A DNA stretch of 64,000 nt from Microbulbifer harenosus (GTDB lineage Bacteria > Pseudomonadota > Gammaproteobacteria > Pseudomonadales > Cellvibrionaceae): NCBI RefSeq assembly GCF_005771435.1, contig NZ_VANI01000002.1, forward strand, positions 186,001 to 250,000, in the 5' to 3' direction. The notes under the pieces are model-generated. The model worked only from the letters and a program-made list of their open reading frames with translations. It was not told the DNA's origin and did no database searches. Shown in pieces: positions 54,859 to 64,000 of this stretch (positions within the stretch are counted from its first letter, which is position 1; each line of letters begins with the position of its first letter). A program made the translations under genes and the position numbers.

Positions 54859-56673
54859 TCAGCGGTCCACGTCGGCCATGACGAAGTCGATACTGGCGAT
54901 GATGGCAATCAGGTCCGACACGCTGAGATCGCGGCACATTTGTGGAATCATCTGCAGGTGCGGGAACGAGGGCGTGCGAATGCGGTTGCGGTAGGCTGTG
55001 GTGTTGCCATCACTGATGATCTGATAACTGTTTAGGCCCTTGGTCGCTTCGACGGGTACGCAGCACTCACCGGCGGGCATCACCGGGCCCCAGCTGTTGT
55101 TGAGAAAATGCTGGATCAACGTCTCGATATCTTCCATGGTGCGCGCCTTGCGCGGTGGTGTGGTGAGCGGGTGATCCGATTTGTAATCGCCGGCGGGCAT
55201 GTGCTGCAGGCACTGGCGGATAATGCGCAGGCTCTGGTGCATTTCCTCCACGCGCACGCGGCAGCGGTCGTAGCTGTCGCCGCCGTCGAAGGCGGGAATG
55301 TCGAACTCGAAATTTTCATAGCCGCTGTAGGGCCGGCGCTTGCGCAGGTCCCACGCCAGTCCGGTGGCGCGAAGCCCCGGGCCTGTTACGCCCCATTCCA
55401 GCGCCGCCGCCGTATCGTAAACACCGATGCCGCGGCAGCGCTTCCTGACAATGGCGTTGCGCAGCACCATGCCCTCGTATTCCTGCAGGCGGGCGGGCAG
55501 GTAGTCGATAAAGGCGCGCACCCGCTGCTCCCAGCCGTTGGGCAGGTCCTGCGCCAGGCCGCCAATGCGGAACCAGGACGGATGCATGCGCCCGCCGGTG
55601 ATGGCCTCAATTACACCGAACAGTTTTTCCCGGTCTTCGAACATGTAAAACACCGGTGACATCTGCCCTAGGTCCTGGGCGAAGGTGCCGTAGAACACCA
55701 GATGGCTGGCAATGCGGAAAAATTCGCACAGCATGATGCGCACAGTCTGCGCGCGCTCGGGCACGTCAATGCCCGCCAGCTGTTCCAGCGCGAGCACATA
55801 GGGCAGGTTGTTCATCACCCCGCCGAGATAGTCGATGCGATCGGTGTAGGGCAGATAGCTATGCCACGCCTGGCGCTCCGCCATTTTTTCCGCGCCGCGG
55901 TGGTGGTAGCCGATATCCGGCACCGCATCCACAATGCGCTCCCCATCTAACTGCAGTGCCACACGGAACACACCGTGCACACTGGGGTGGTTGGGGCCGA
56001 GATTGAGAAACAGGAATTCACTTTCCTCGCTGGCGCGGGCCATGCCCCAGTCTTCGGGCCTGAAGCGCAGCGCTTCCTGCTCGACCTGTTGCTTGTGCGG
56101 AGACAGGCTGAACGGGTCCACTTCGGTGGCGCGGGCGTGATGATCCTTGCGCAGCGGATGCCCTTGCCAGGTCTGCGGCATCATGATGCGCGTAAGGTGG
56201 GGGTGGCCGGCGAAGTCGATGCCGAACAGGTCCCACACCTCGCGCTCATACCAGTTGGCGGCGGGCCACAGTGGCGTGATGGACGGCAACCGCAGGTCGG
56301 ATTCTGACAGCGGGACTTTGACGCGAATGAACAGGTCGCGCTCAAACGAGAGCAGGTGATAGACGACGGTAAAATCACTCGCCGGCTGCGCCGCTTCGCG
56401 CTCGCCGCGCACAAGGCGCATGCGCTCATCGATGGCGCTGAGATCGTAGAGCATGGCGAAAGGCCGGTTGATTCCGTGTTTCAGCCATCGCAGAAATTCC
56501 AGCAGCTGTGCTTCGCCAATCCACAGCGTGGGCATATCCGGCGTATCCGGCTGCAGCCAATAGGCGAGCTCGGGCCGGGTGTCGCTTTCCCTGGCCAGGT
56601 CTTGCATAAATGCTACCGCCGCGTCGCGATAGGCGCTCGCTGGAAACCGGCTTTTTGCCCGCACCCCGATCAT
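54859..56673 (-). CDS. nuoC: NADH-quinone oxidoreductase fused subunits C and D
   Basis: A 604-residue fusion (NuoCD). The N-terminal 200 residues are NuoC ([26 protein letters not shown]) and the rest is NuoD ([32 protein letters not shown], ends DFVMADVDR). The fusion is normal in gammaproteobacteria such as E. coli and Pseudomonas. An in-frame TTG at 56679 precedes the ATG at 56673; the ATG is preferred. Confidence 0.96.
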   Translation of the reverse strand: MIGVRAKSRFPASAYRDAAVAFMQDLARESDTRPELAYWLQPDTPDMPTLWIGEAQLLEFLRWLKHGINRPFAMLYDLSAIDERMRLVRGEREAAQPASDFTVVYHLLSFERDLFIRVKVPLSESDLRLPSITPLWPAANWYEREVWDLFGIDFAGHPHLTRIMMPQTWQGHPLRKDHHARATEVDPFSLSPHKQQVEQEALRFRPEDWGMARASEESEFLFLNLGPNHPSVHGVFRVALQLDGERIVDAVPDIGYHHRGAEKMAERQAWHSYLPYTDRIDYLGGVMNNLPYVLALEQLAGIDVPERAQTVRIMLCEFFRIASHLVFYGTFAQDLGQMSPVFYMFEDREKLFGVIEAITGGRMHPSWFRIGGLAQDLPNGWEQRVRAFIDYLPARLQEYEGMVLRNAIVRKRCRGIGVYDTAAALEWGVTGPGLRATGLAWDLRKRRPYSGYENFEFDIPAFDGGDSYDRCRVRVEEMHQSLRIIRQCLQHMPAGDYKSDHPLTTPPRKARTMEDIETLIQHFLNNSWGPVMPAGECCVPVEATKGLNSYQIISDGNTTAYRNRIRTPSFPHLQMIPQMCRDLSVSDLIAIIASIDFVMADVDR

Positions 56674-56680
56674 GGGCAAC

Positions 56681-57367
56681 TCACACGTCGTCCGGCGCGC
56701 GGAGCCTGTCCGCTGCCATGCGCGTTTCGCGGTGCAGATCCCGCTGGCTGGGTTTGCCCAGGGTATTCAGCGGTTTTCGCGGTACTTCCTGCGCGCCGTG
56801 TTCGTCCACCAGCCAGCTCAGCGCCCGGCGCTCGCTGGCAATGGATTTTTGCAGCAGCATCAGGCCCTGCATCAGCGCTTCCGGGCGCGGCGGGCAACCC
56901 GGCACATACACGTCCACCGGCAGAAACCGGTCCACGCCCTGCACCACGCTGTAGATATCATACATGCCACCGGAGTTGGCGCAGGAGCCCATGGAAATAA
57001 CCCAGCGCGGTTCCACCATCTGCTCATATAAACGCTGGATCACCGGCGCCATTTTGATGAACACAGTGCCGGAAATAACAATCAGGTCGGCCTGTCGCGG
57101 GGTTGCGCGAATGACTTCGGAGCCGAAGCGTGCGAGGTCGTGGCGACTGGTAAACGCGGTGGCCATTTCCACATAGCAGCAGGACAACCCAAAATTGAAT
57201 GGCCACAGCGAGTTTGCGCGCCCCCACGCGACCATGTCTTGCAGCCTGGTGAGCAGTACATTTTTGCGAATGTCTTCGTCGAAGGCGTCGCTTTTGCTGT
57301 GGCTGTCTGTTGCTATGAGATTGTCACGGTCCGCTGGGTAACCGGCGCGGGTGAGCTGCCATCGCAT
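56681..57367 (-). CDS. nuoB: NADH-quinone oxidoreductase subunit B
   Basis: A 228-residue subunit carrying cluster N2: [19 protein letters not shown] and [14 protein letters not shown] supply the four cysteines, including the tandem pair. N2 is the last Fe-S centre before quinone. It has an ATG start at 57367, 57 bases after nuoA. Confidence 0.97.
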   Translation of the reverse strand: MRWQLTRAGYPADRDNLIATDSHSKSDAFDEDIRKNVLLTRLQDMVAWGRANSLWPFNFGLSCCYVEMATAFTSRHDLARFGSEVIRATPRQADLIVISGTVFIKMAPVIQRLYEQMVEPRWVISMGSCANSGGMYDIYSVVQGVDRFLPVDVYVPGCPPRPEALMQGLMLLQKSIASERRALSWLVDEHGAQEVPRKPLNTLGKPSQRDLHRETRMAADRLRAPDDV

Positions 57368-57424
57368 GATTGCTGTTCGCGCCGTTGCGCGCTCCGCGTT
57401 GTGGTGTAAACCTGGAGAGGTTGA

Positions 57425-57829
57425 TTATTTCTTTTGTCTGTCAGGCGGATTCTGGCGATGTGGGCCCCAGTCGAGAGCACCGAGGCGCCAGATATAGATC
57501 AGTCCGACAAGAAGTACTCCAATGAAAATAGACGCCTCGACGAGTCCCGGCAAACCGGCTTGGCGCACACAGATGGCCCAGGCAAATAAATACACTGCTT
57601 CGAGGTCGAATATGACGAACATGATGGCGACGAGGTAGTAGCCGACGGAGATACGAATATGCGCGTCGCCAGTGGGTACGATGCCGGATTCATAGGGTTC
57701 GTGGGTGGCGGGATCGCGGCGCTTTTGGCCGAGGGTGTGGGACAGGCCGAGCATCAGGGCGATCAGTCCCAATACGGCCAGGGCATAAACAAGTAGTGGC
57801 CAGTAATTTGACACGCTTTGAAGTGGCAT
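57425..57829 (-). CDS. nuoA: NADH-quinone oxidoreductase subunit A
   Basis: A 134-residue three-helix subunit (HEPYESGIVPTGDAHIRISVGYYLVAIMFVIFDLEAVYLFAWA). First gene of the 13-gene operon nuoA-B-CD-E-F-G-H-I-J-K-L-M-N, whose products form the proton-pumping NADH dehydrogenase. A class II palindrome starts 88 bases upstream, so it lies in or near the promoter or leader. Confidence 0.96.
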   Translation of the reverse strand: MPLQSVSNYWPLLVYALAVLGLIALMLGLSHTLGQKRRDPATHEPYESGIVPTGDAHIRISVGYYLVAIMFVIFDLEAVYLFAWAICVRQAGLPGLVEASIFIGVLLVGLIYIWRLGALDWGPHRQNPPDRQKK

Positions 57830-57917
57830 GGAGATGGTGAGGAGGTTGATTGAGTCTCCGTAGTGTAGTTCGCTGGCTGTGGGGCGTATTTTGGGTTGAG
57901 GTCTTTAAGCGGGTCCG

Positions 57918-58039
57918 GTGGCGGTCCGGCACTGGGTGGGGCATTTCGGAACCGCTATGAATACATCCCTGTAAGCTGCGTCGCAAACGTCCCTGTTTGC
58001 GACGCTTCCGAAATGCCCCACCCAGCGCCGGCCCTTCGC
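57918..58039 (-). repeat. Intergenic palindrome, class II, copy C
   Basis: Oriented on the minus strand, upstream of nuoA. Outer arms 57923-57951 and 58006-58034 pair over 29 positions with one wobble and one mismatch. The inner hairpin GCGTCGCAAAC/GTTTGCGACGC (57978-57988, 57995-58005) has loop AGGGAC in its own orientation. The core (57952-57977) reads TACAGGGATGTATTCA after the inner hairpin in that orientation. Arm sequences differ almost completely from copies A and B in the middle of the stem but still pair. Confidence 0.85.
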
Positions 58040-58069
58040 GTTGGAACTTTGCACTTCGAAATTAAACAA

Positions 58070-58093
58070 AAAAGGCGCCCATTTCTGGGCGCC
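58070..58093 (-). terminator. Terminator of the valS transcript
   Basis: GGCGCCC (58074-58080) pairs with GGGCGCC (58087-58093); on the minus strand TTTTTTG follows. It lies 195 bases after the valS stop, with a class II palindrome in the intervening 3' untranslated region. Confidence 0.85.
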
Positions 58094-58122
58094 ATTTCGG
58101 CTTACGAAGCTATGAACGTGAT

Positions 58123-58244
58123 GCGAAGGTAAAGTGCCGGGGATCGGTTTTCAGAAGCGTCGGCGCCATGGACGGCGCCGACGCAGCCTACAGGGAAGTA
58201 TTCATGGCGGTTCTGAAAACCGATCCCCGGTGCTTTGCCGCCAC
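58123..58244 (+). repeat. Intergenic palindrome, class II, copy B
   Basis: Outer arms 58128-58156 and 58211-58239 pair over 29 positions with three wobbles. The inner hairpin GCGTCGGCGCC/GGCGCCGACGC (58157-58167, 58174-58184) has loop ATGGAC. The core 58185-58210 contains TACAGGGAAGTATTCA. Ends are GCGAAGG and CCGCCAC. It sits in the 3' untranslated region of valS, in inverted orientation to copy C. Confidence 0.85.
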
Positions 58245-58287
58245 AGGTCCACCTTAAAAAGAATAAGCTCCGGAGGCGGCTAGCCCA

Positions 58288-61059
58288 TCAGAGGTTTTTA
58301 AGAGACTCCAGTTGCTCAGCAAATCGAGCCCGGGCACTTTCCATTTCCGCCTGTCTGGCTTTTTCCTTGGCCACGACGTCTTCCGGCGCCTTGTCGACGA
58401 AGTTCGGGTTCTGCAGTTTGCCGGCAATGCGGGCGAGTTCCTTGTCGAGCTTGTCCAGCTCTTTCAGGACACGCGCGGATTCCGCTTCCACGTCGATCAA
58501 CCCGGCCATCGGCACCAGCAGCTCCAGCTCGCCCACCAGCGCGGTAGAGGAAGCGGGCGCTTCGGCACCGGCTGGCAGCGAATCGATCGACTCGAGCTTT
58601 GCCAGCTTGATCAGCAGTGTGCGGGTCTGTTCCAGCAATTGTTGGTCGGCCGCAGAAACGTTGCGCAGAATCAGCGGAATGTTGATCGCCGGGGAAATGT
58701 TCATTTCACCGCGGATATTGCGCACACCCTCGATCACGCCCTTCAACCAGGCGATTGCCGCTTCCGCGTTCTCGTCGATGCGGTGTTCGTTCGCAACGGG
58801 GTAAGGCTGCAGCATGATGGTGTCGCCGGCCTGGCCCGCGAGATCTTTCACACGCTGCCAGATTTCCTCGGTGATAAACGGCATCAGTGGGTGCGCCAGG
58901 CGCAGGGTGGTTTCCAGCACGCGGATCAGGGTGCGGCGGGTGCCTTTCTTCACCGCGTCGGAGGCGTTGTCGTCCCACAGTACCGGCTTGGACAGTTCCA
59001 GGTACCAGCTGCAGTATTCGCCCCACACAAAGTCATACAGCGCCTGGGATGCCAGGTCGAAACGGTAACTGTCGATGGCTTCCTTCACCGCGATCTCGGT
59101 GCGCTGCAGCAGGGAGATGATCCAGCGGTCGGCGATGGAGAGTTCGAAGTCTTCACTGCCGTCCTGACTGCAGTCGTAGCCGTCGCAGTTCTGCAGTACA
59201 TAGCGGGAGGCGTTCCAGATCTTGTTGCAGAAATTGCGGAAGCCCTCGATACGGCCCACGTCGAACTTGATATCGCGGCCGGTGGAAGCCAGCGAGTAGT
59301 AGGTGTAGCGCAGGGCGTCGGTGCCGTAGGCGGCGAGGCCTTCGGGGAATTCCTTGCGGGTCTGCTTCTCGATCTTGTCGCGCAGGTGCGGCTGCATCAT
59401 GCCGGAGGTGCGCTTCTGCACCAGACTTTCCAGATCGATACCATCGATCAGGTCGATGGGGTCGAGTACGTTGCCCTTGGACTTGGACATCTTCTGGCCG
59501 TGGCTGTCGCGCACCAGGCCGTGCACGTACACGGTGTGGAACGGCACTTCCTTCTTGAAGTACAGGGTCAGCATCATCATGCGCGCGACCCAGAAGAAAA
59601 TGATGTCGAAGCCGGTGACCAGCACGGACGTCGGGTGGAATGCCGCCAGCTCCGGGGTTTCTTCCGGCCAGCCGAGGGTGCCGAAGGTCCACAGGCCGGA
59701 GGAGAACCAGGTGTCGAGCACGTCGTCGTCCTGGCGCAGTTCGATGTCGCCGAGGTTGTGCTTCGCGCGCACTTCTTCCTCGCTGCGGCCGACGTAGACC
59801 TTGCCGTCGTTGTCGTACCAGGCCGGGATGCGGTGGCCCCACCACAGCTGGCGGGAGATACACCAGTCCTGGATGTCGCGCATCCAGGAGAAGTACATGT
59901 TCTCGTAGTTTTTCGGTACGAAATTGACGCGGCCGTCTTCCACCACCTTGATGGCTTCTTCCGCCAGCGGCTGGGTGCGGACATACCACTGGTCGGTGAG
60001 CCACGGCTCGATGACGACACCGGAGCGGTCGCCGCGCGGTACCTTCAAGGTATGCGGGTCGACTTTTTCCAGCAGGCCGAGTGCGTCGAGGTCGTCGACC
60101 ACCTGTTTGCGCGCGGCAAAGCGCTCCATGCCGCGGTATTTCTCCGGCACGTTGTCATTCAGGTTGGCGTCGGCGTCGAGGATGTTGATCACCTCGAGGT
60201 TGTGGCGCTGGCCCATTTCGTAGTCGTTGAAGTCGTGCGCCGGGGTGATCTTCACACAGCCGGTGCCGAATTCGCGGTCGACGTAGTCGTCGCCGATGAT
60301 CGGGATTTCGCGCTCGGCCAGCGGCAGCTTGATGGTTTTGCCGATCAGGTGCTTGTAGCGCTCGTCTTCCGGGTGCACCGCGACCGCGGTATCGCCGAGC
60401 ATGGTTTCCGGACGGGTGGTGGCGACCACGAGGTGGCCGCTGCCATCGGCGAGCGGGTAGCGGAAGTGCCACAGGTGGCCCTGTTCTTCCTCGTTCAGCA
60501 CTTCCAGGTCGGAAATTGCGGTGTGCAGTTTCGGGTCCCAGTTCACCAGGCGCTTGCCGCGGTAGATCAGGTCGTCTTCGTACAGGCGGATGAAGACTTC
60601 CTGCACCGCCTTGTAGAAGCCGTCGTCCATGGTGAAGCGCTCGCGGGACCAGTCCGGACTGGCGCCGAGGCGACGCAGCTGGCGGGTGATGTTGCCGCCG
60701 GACTCTTCCTTCCACTCCCACACCTTTTCGATGAACTTGTCGCGGCCCAGCTCGTGGCGATTCTTGCCTTCCGCGGCGAGCAAGCGCTCCACCACCATCT
60801 GGGTGGCGATACCGGCGTGATCGGTGCCCACCTGCCACAGGGTGTTGTCGCCCTTCATGCGGTGGTAGCGGATCAGGGCGTCCATGATGGATTCCTGGAA
60901 GCCGTGGCCCATATGCAGGCTGCCGGTGACGTTCGGCGGCGGGATCATGATGCAGTAGGGATCGGCGGCGGTGTCGCCGGAGGGCTTGAAGTAGCCGTTC
61001 TCTTCCCAGGTTTTGTACCACTGTTGTTCGATGGCGTTGGGCTGGTATGTCTTGTCCAT
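58288..61059 (-). CDS. valS: Valyl-tRNA synthetase
   Basis: A 923-residue class I synthetase. [13 protein letters not shown] is the HIGH-type motif and KMSKSKGN the KMSKS motif; an editing domain lies between, and the C-terminal coiled-coil tRNA-binding arm ([26 protein letters not shown]) is intact. It charges tRNA-Val. The order pepA-holC-hypothetical-valS is conserved in Pseudomonas-like genomes. Confidence 0.98.
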   Translation of the reverse strand: MDKTYQPNAIEQQWYKTWEENGYFKPSGDTAADPYCIMIPPPNVTGSLHMGHGFQESIMDALIRYHRMKGDNTLWQVGTDHAGIATQMVVERLLAAEGKNRHELGRDKFIEKVWEWKEESGGNITRQLRRLGASPDWSRERFTMDDGFYKAVQEVFIRLYEDDLIYRGKRLVNWDPKLHTAISDLEVLNEEEQGHLWHFRYPLADGSGHLVVATTRPETMLGDTAVAVHPEDERYKHLIGKTIKLPLAEREIPIIGDDYVDREFGTGCVKITPAHDFNDYEMGQRHNLEVINILDADANLNDNVPEKYRGMERFAARKQVVDDLDALGLLEKVDPHTLKVPRGDRSGVVIEPWLTDQWYVRTQPLAEEAIKVVEDGRVNFVPKNYENMYFSWMRDIQDWCISRQLWWGHRIPAWYDNDGKVYVGRSEEEVRAKHNLGDIELRQDDDVLDTWFSSGLWTFGTLGWPEETPELAAFHPTSVLVTGFDIIFFWVARMMMLTLYFKKEVPFHTVYVHGLVRDSHGQKMSKSKGNVLDPIDLIDGIDLESLVQKRTSGMMQPHLRDKIEKQTRKEFPEGLAAYGTDALRYTYYSLASTGRDIKFDVGRIEGFRNFCNKIWNASRYVLQNCDGYDCSQDGSEDFELSIADRWIISLLQRTEIAVKEAIDSYRFDLASQALYDFVWGEYCSWYLELSKPVLWDDNASDAVKKGTRRTLIRVLETTLRLAHPLMPFITEEIWQRVKDLAGQAGDTIMLQPYPVANEHRIDENAEAAIAWLKGVIEGVRNIRGEMNISPAINIPLILRNVSAADQQLLEQTRTLLIKLAKLESIDSLPAGAEAPASSTALVGELELLVPMAGLIDVEAESARVLKELDKLDKELARIAGKLQNPNFVDKAPEDVVAKEKARQAEMESARARFAEQLESLKNL

Positions 61060-61197
61060 GCGCGGGGGAGTGCCTTGCGTTGTATGGGCTGGCCGCCCGG
61101 CCGTTGGGACGCCGGCGGCAGTGAATAAATAAAAAGGGGCGGAATTATACCGCTGGGGCCACTGGGGGCAAAAGGCCGGCCGACCGGCCGGACACTG

Positions 61198-62169
61198 TCA
61201 GGATTTTTTCGGGTAGAGCTCGTCGAGCATCATGCCGATGCCGAGACGCAGATGCCGCTCCAGCTCCGGCAGTTGCTCCGCTACCAGCTGTTCCAGCAAG
61301 CGCGCGCGCTCGTCGTCAGACAATGTGCGGTGACTGGTCTGCGCTACCTCTGTTTTGGTCGGCGCAGCCGGCTGCACCACCGGCATCGGCTCCGGGCGCG
61401 GAATCCTGCCGCCGGTTAACCGCGCGCGAATGTGAGGTGGCAGAAAAGGGTTTTCTGTCATGGTGGCTGTGCTGACCTTGGGGCTCAATGGTGTCTGTGT
61501 GGCTGTCGGGACTGTCGTTTGCTCGGTTGTCGCCATCGGTTTTACTGCCGGTACCGCGGGGGCAGATTCGGCGAGCCCGGCACCCGCCGGCGCTTCCTCC
61601 TGTTCCGTCTCGAACAGCCCGGGCTGGTGTTCACCCTGAGGTGTCTCCGCTGGCTGCGCTTGGTCCTTCACTGACTCTTTCGAGTTGTCCGCGGGCGTTC
61701 GCCGCTCGGCGCCTTGGCTGTTACTTTTCGCCTCTTGGGTAGCGGCAGCATGCTGGTGGGGCTCTTGCCGGCCGGATTCGCTGTGTTGAGGCGCCCGGGG
61801 CGGCAGGTCCCGCAGTGGGCGGAGCAGTTCGAGATCCGCCTCACTCAGCGCCGATGTGTAATCGTCGAACTCGTCCAGTGGTTCTTCGTCGACCGGGGAG
61901 AACAGGATTGGCAAATCCTGTTCGGTCAGCGGGCGCTGGGGTGGTCGCGGCGTTTGGCCGGGAACGCTGATCGCTGCGTGTGAGGGGCCGTTTTGGTGTT
62001 GGGCGGTGCTGGTTTTCTGATTGGCGGACGCGTCGGCCACCTGGTCCAGCAGCGGGATGTCGGCTTCCATGTCACTGCCCAGCAGCTCCCGCAGGGAGTT
62101 GAGTTCCCGGAGGAGTTCATGGGGCGGCTGGCCGTGTTGGGGTCTTCTGTTCTTTTTGCGACCGGACAT
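61198..62169 (-). CDS. Disordered hypothetical protein between holC and valS
   Basis: A 323-residue protein with no recognised domain. The N-terminus is basic (MSGRKKNRRPQHGQ) then helical (ELLRELNSLRELLGSD); residues about 50-225 are low-complexity, rich in Gln, Glu, Pro, Ala and Thr. The last 50 residues (TLSDDERARLLEQLVAEQLPELERHLRLGIGMMLDELYPK) are a helix likely to be conserved. A hypothetical gene stands at this place in Pseudomonas too. It lies 21 bases after holC and 138 before valS. Confidence 0.75.
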   Translation of the reverse strand: MSGRKKNRRPQHGQPPHELLRELNSLRELLGSDMEADIPLLDQVADASANQKTSTAQHQNGPSHAAISVPGQTPRPPQRPLTEQDLPILFSPVDEEPLDEFDDYTSALSEADLELLRPLRDLPPRAPQHSESGRQEPHQHAAATQEAKSNSQGAERRTPADNSKESVKDQAQPAETPQGEHQPGLFETEQEEAPAGAGLAESAPAVPAVKPMATTEQTTVPTATQTPLSPKVSTATMTENPFLPPHIRARLTGGRIPRPEPMPVVQPAAPTKTEVAQTSHRTLSDDERARLLEQLVAEQLPELERHLRLGIGMMLDELYPKKS

Positions 62170-62190
62170 GGATTCGGGTTCGGGTTTTTA

Positions 62191-62616
62191 TCAGTTGGTG
62201 ATGTTGTGGGATTGTAACGGATATCCCCTGTCGCGAAAGTGACTGTATCGCGTTCTGGAGCGGGTGAGGGATTCGGGGTGCTGGCAGACGATTTCGGCGA
62301 GGCGCTCGAAGCGGCTGAACCAGGCGGGGATGTCGCTGCTGAGGTTGATGAGCAGGCCGTGATGGTGGCCGGGGTCTTCGCCACTGTTGATTTCGATGGC
62401 GGCCTGTTGGTCTTTGTTCTGCTGGGCGTGAGGCAGGAAGCTGTCTTCCCGGTAGGTCCACAGCAGGTCGTCCAGCTCTTGTGCCTGCTCGGCGTTGTCC
62501 ACGGCGATCAGCACATGCAGTCCACTGCGGAAGGCTTTTTCCGCAAGACGGCAGGCGAAGGTCTGGATTTCACCAGGATTCTCAGAGGCCAGGACGTAGA
62601 AATCTATTCGAGTCAT
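62191..62616 (-). CDS. holC: DNA polymerase III subunit chi
   Basis: A 141-residue clamp-loader-associated subunit. MTRIDFYVLASENPGEIQTFACRLAEKAFRSGLHVLIAVDN and LDDLLWTYREDSFLPHA match HolC. It links SSB to the clamp loader through psi. The ATG at 62616 is the family start; the open frame continues upstream into a palindromic repeat, which is not coding. Confidence 0.93.
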   Translation of the reverse strand: MTRIDFYVLASENPGEIQTFACRLAEKAFRSGLHVLIAVDNAEQAQELDDLLWTYREDSFLPHAQQNKDQQAAIEINSGEDPGHHHGLLINLSSDIPAWFSRFERLAEIVCQHPESLTRSRTRYSHFRDRGYPLQSHNITN

Positions 62617-62646
62617 ATTACTTGCGACTGTGCGATGAAATTCGAT

Positions 62647-62769
62647 GCGAAGGCCCTGATGCCGATGGCTGTTCGCAGGACCGTCTGCGGCCTGGATGGC
62701 CGCAGCCGAGCCCCCATGGATGGGTTTACGGCGTGTCCTGCGAACAGCCATCGGCAGCAGGGCCGCCAC
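62647..62769 (+). repeat. Intergenic palindrome, class I, copy 2
   Basis: Between pepA and holC. Outer arms 62652-62680 and 62736-62764 pair over 29 positions with a single A-G mismatch at the same place as in copies 1 and 3. The inner hairpin CTGCGGCC/GGCCGCAG (62685-62692, 62698-62705) has loop TGGAT. The core (62706-62735) contains CCCCCATGGATGGG and TTTACGGCGTG. Ends are GCGAAGG and CCGCCAC. Confidence 0.85.
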
Positions 62770-62801
62770 TGCCGTAGTTTCAGAACTCCGAACTGACTTT
62801 A

Positions 62802-62938
62802 GTGGCGGCGCCGCTACCGGGTAGTGCCTTGCGAGACACGAGCTAGGCGCCCCCCCTCAACCCATCCATGGGGGCTCTTCCGCGAGGTCCCTCTCGCGGA
62901 AGGTCTCGCAAGGCACTACCCGGTATCAGCGCCTTCGC
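62802..62938 (-). repeat. Intergenic palindrome, class I, copy 3
   Basis: Oriented on the minus strand, just after the pepA stop. Outer arms 62807-62837 and 62903-62933 pair over 31 positions with one A-G mismatch and one wobble. The inner hairpin (62877-62886 with 62893-62902) and adjoining core are identical to copy 1 over about 43 bases, but the core continues into a diverged C-rich stretch (62838-62858). Together with copy 2 it fills most of the 349-base pepA-holC gap. Confidence 0.82.
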
Positions 62939-62965
62939 GTCTAACTAACCACTTCGCGGTCTGAT

Positions 62966-64000
<1,035 letters not shown>

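Noticed and set aside
54859..56673. Possible frameshift joining nuoC and nuoD
   Set aside because: Fused NuoCD is normal in gammaproteobacteria, and the frame is intact across the junction.
58312..61128. Plus-strand open frame of 938 codons opposite valS
   Set aside because: It is the antisense shadow of valS in GC-rich DNA; valS has clear synthetase motifs, and the shadow has no recognisable domain.
62617..62769. In-frame upstream extension of holC (51 codons)
   Set aside because: It is encoded by a class I palindrome and has no counterpart in HolC; the ATG at 62616 gives the family N-terminus.

Overview
The window looks like chromosomal DNA of a marine, polysaccharide-degrading gammaproteobacterium. 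Gene orders such as miaB-ybeZ-ybeY-corC and pepA-holC-hypothetical-valS, a fused nuoCD, GC-rich coding sequence, TonB-dependent receptors of the Xanthomonas/Caulobacter carbohydrate type and a lipoprotein galactanase together suggest a Microbulbifer- or Cellvibrio-like member of the Cellvibrionales. The taxon is inferred from recollection of families, not from a search. No rRNA, tRNA, CRISPR array, prophage or insertion sequence was seen. Both ends of the window cut genes (corC at the left, pepA at the right).

Layout. 1-4.4 kb: corC (partial), ybeY, ybeZ and miaB on the minus strand, then a DUF1820 gene. 4.7-6.9 kb: an unrecognised pair, a four-helix membrane protein with a long coiled coil plus a membrane-anchored VWA-like protein. 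7.0-11.8 kb: an LpxH-like phosphatase overlapping an OlsF-like bifunctional acyltransferase, then an NfeD protease with its slipin partner. 11.9-26.3 kb: a compact galactan/galactose locus. A TonB receptor, a GH53 endo-galactanase and a GH2 beta-galactosidase release galactose; a vSGLT-like sodium symporter imports it; an SDR dehydrogenase, an SMP-30 lactonase, an IlvD/Edd dehydratase, a KDGal kinase and a KDPGal aldolase form a complete De Ley-Doudoroff route to pyruvate and glyceraldehyde 3-phosphate. A GntR/FadR-type regulator sits in the middle, and a shared 13-bp sequence lies in both divergent control regions. pgi follows.

28-36 kb: a small cysteine-rich lipoprotein, DUF3549 and NhaC genes, a PlsC-type acyltransferase, dinG and yqcC. 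36.3-41.9 kb: an operon of a retropepsin-like lipoprotein, an inactive-transglutaminase/7TM protein, a RimK-like ATP-grasp ligase and, overlapping it, a TonB receptor. 42.5-57.8 kb: the complete 13-gene nuo operon for respiratory complex I on the minus strand. 58.3-64 kb: valS, a disordered hypothetical protein, holC and pepA (partial), also on the minus strand.

The most unusual signal is non-coding. Six intergenic palindromes of about 122-137 bp, in two classes, share the ends GAAGG...CCGCCAC, an outer stem of about 29-31 bp whose sequence varies while pairing is kept, an inner hairpin usually with an A(T/G)GGAC loop, and a class-specific unpaired core. They sit between miaB and ybeZ, upstream of dinG, between nuoA and valS (two copies) and between pepA and holC (two copies).
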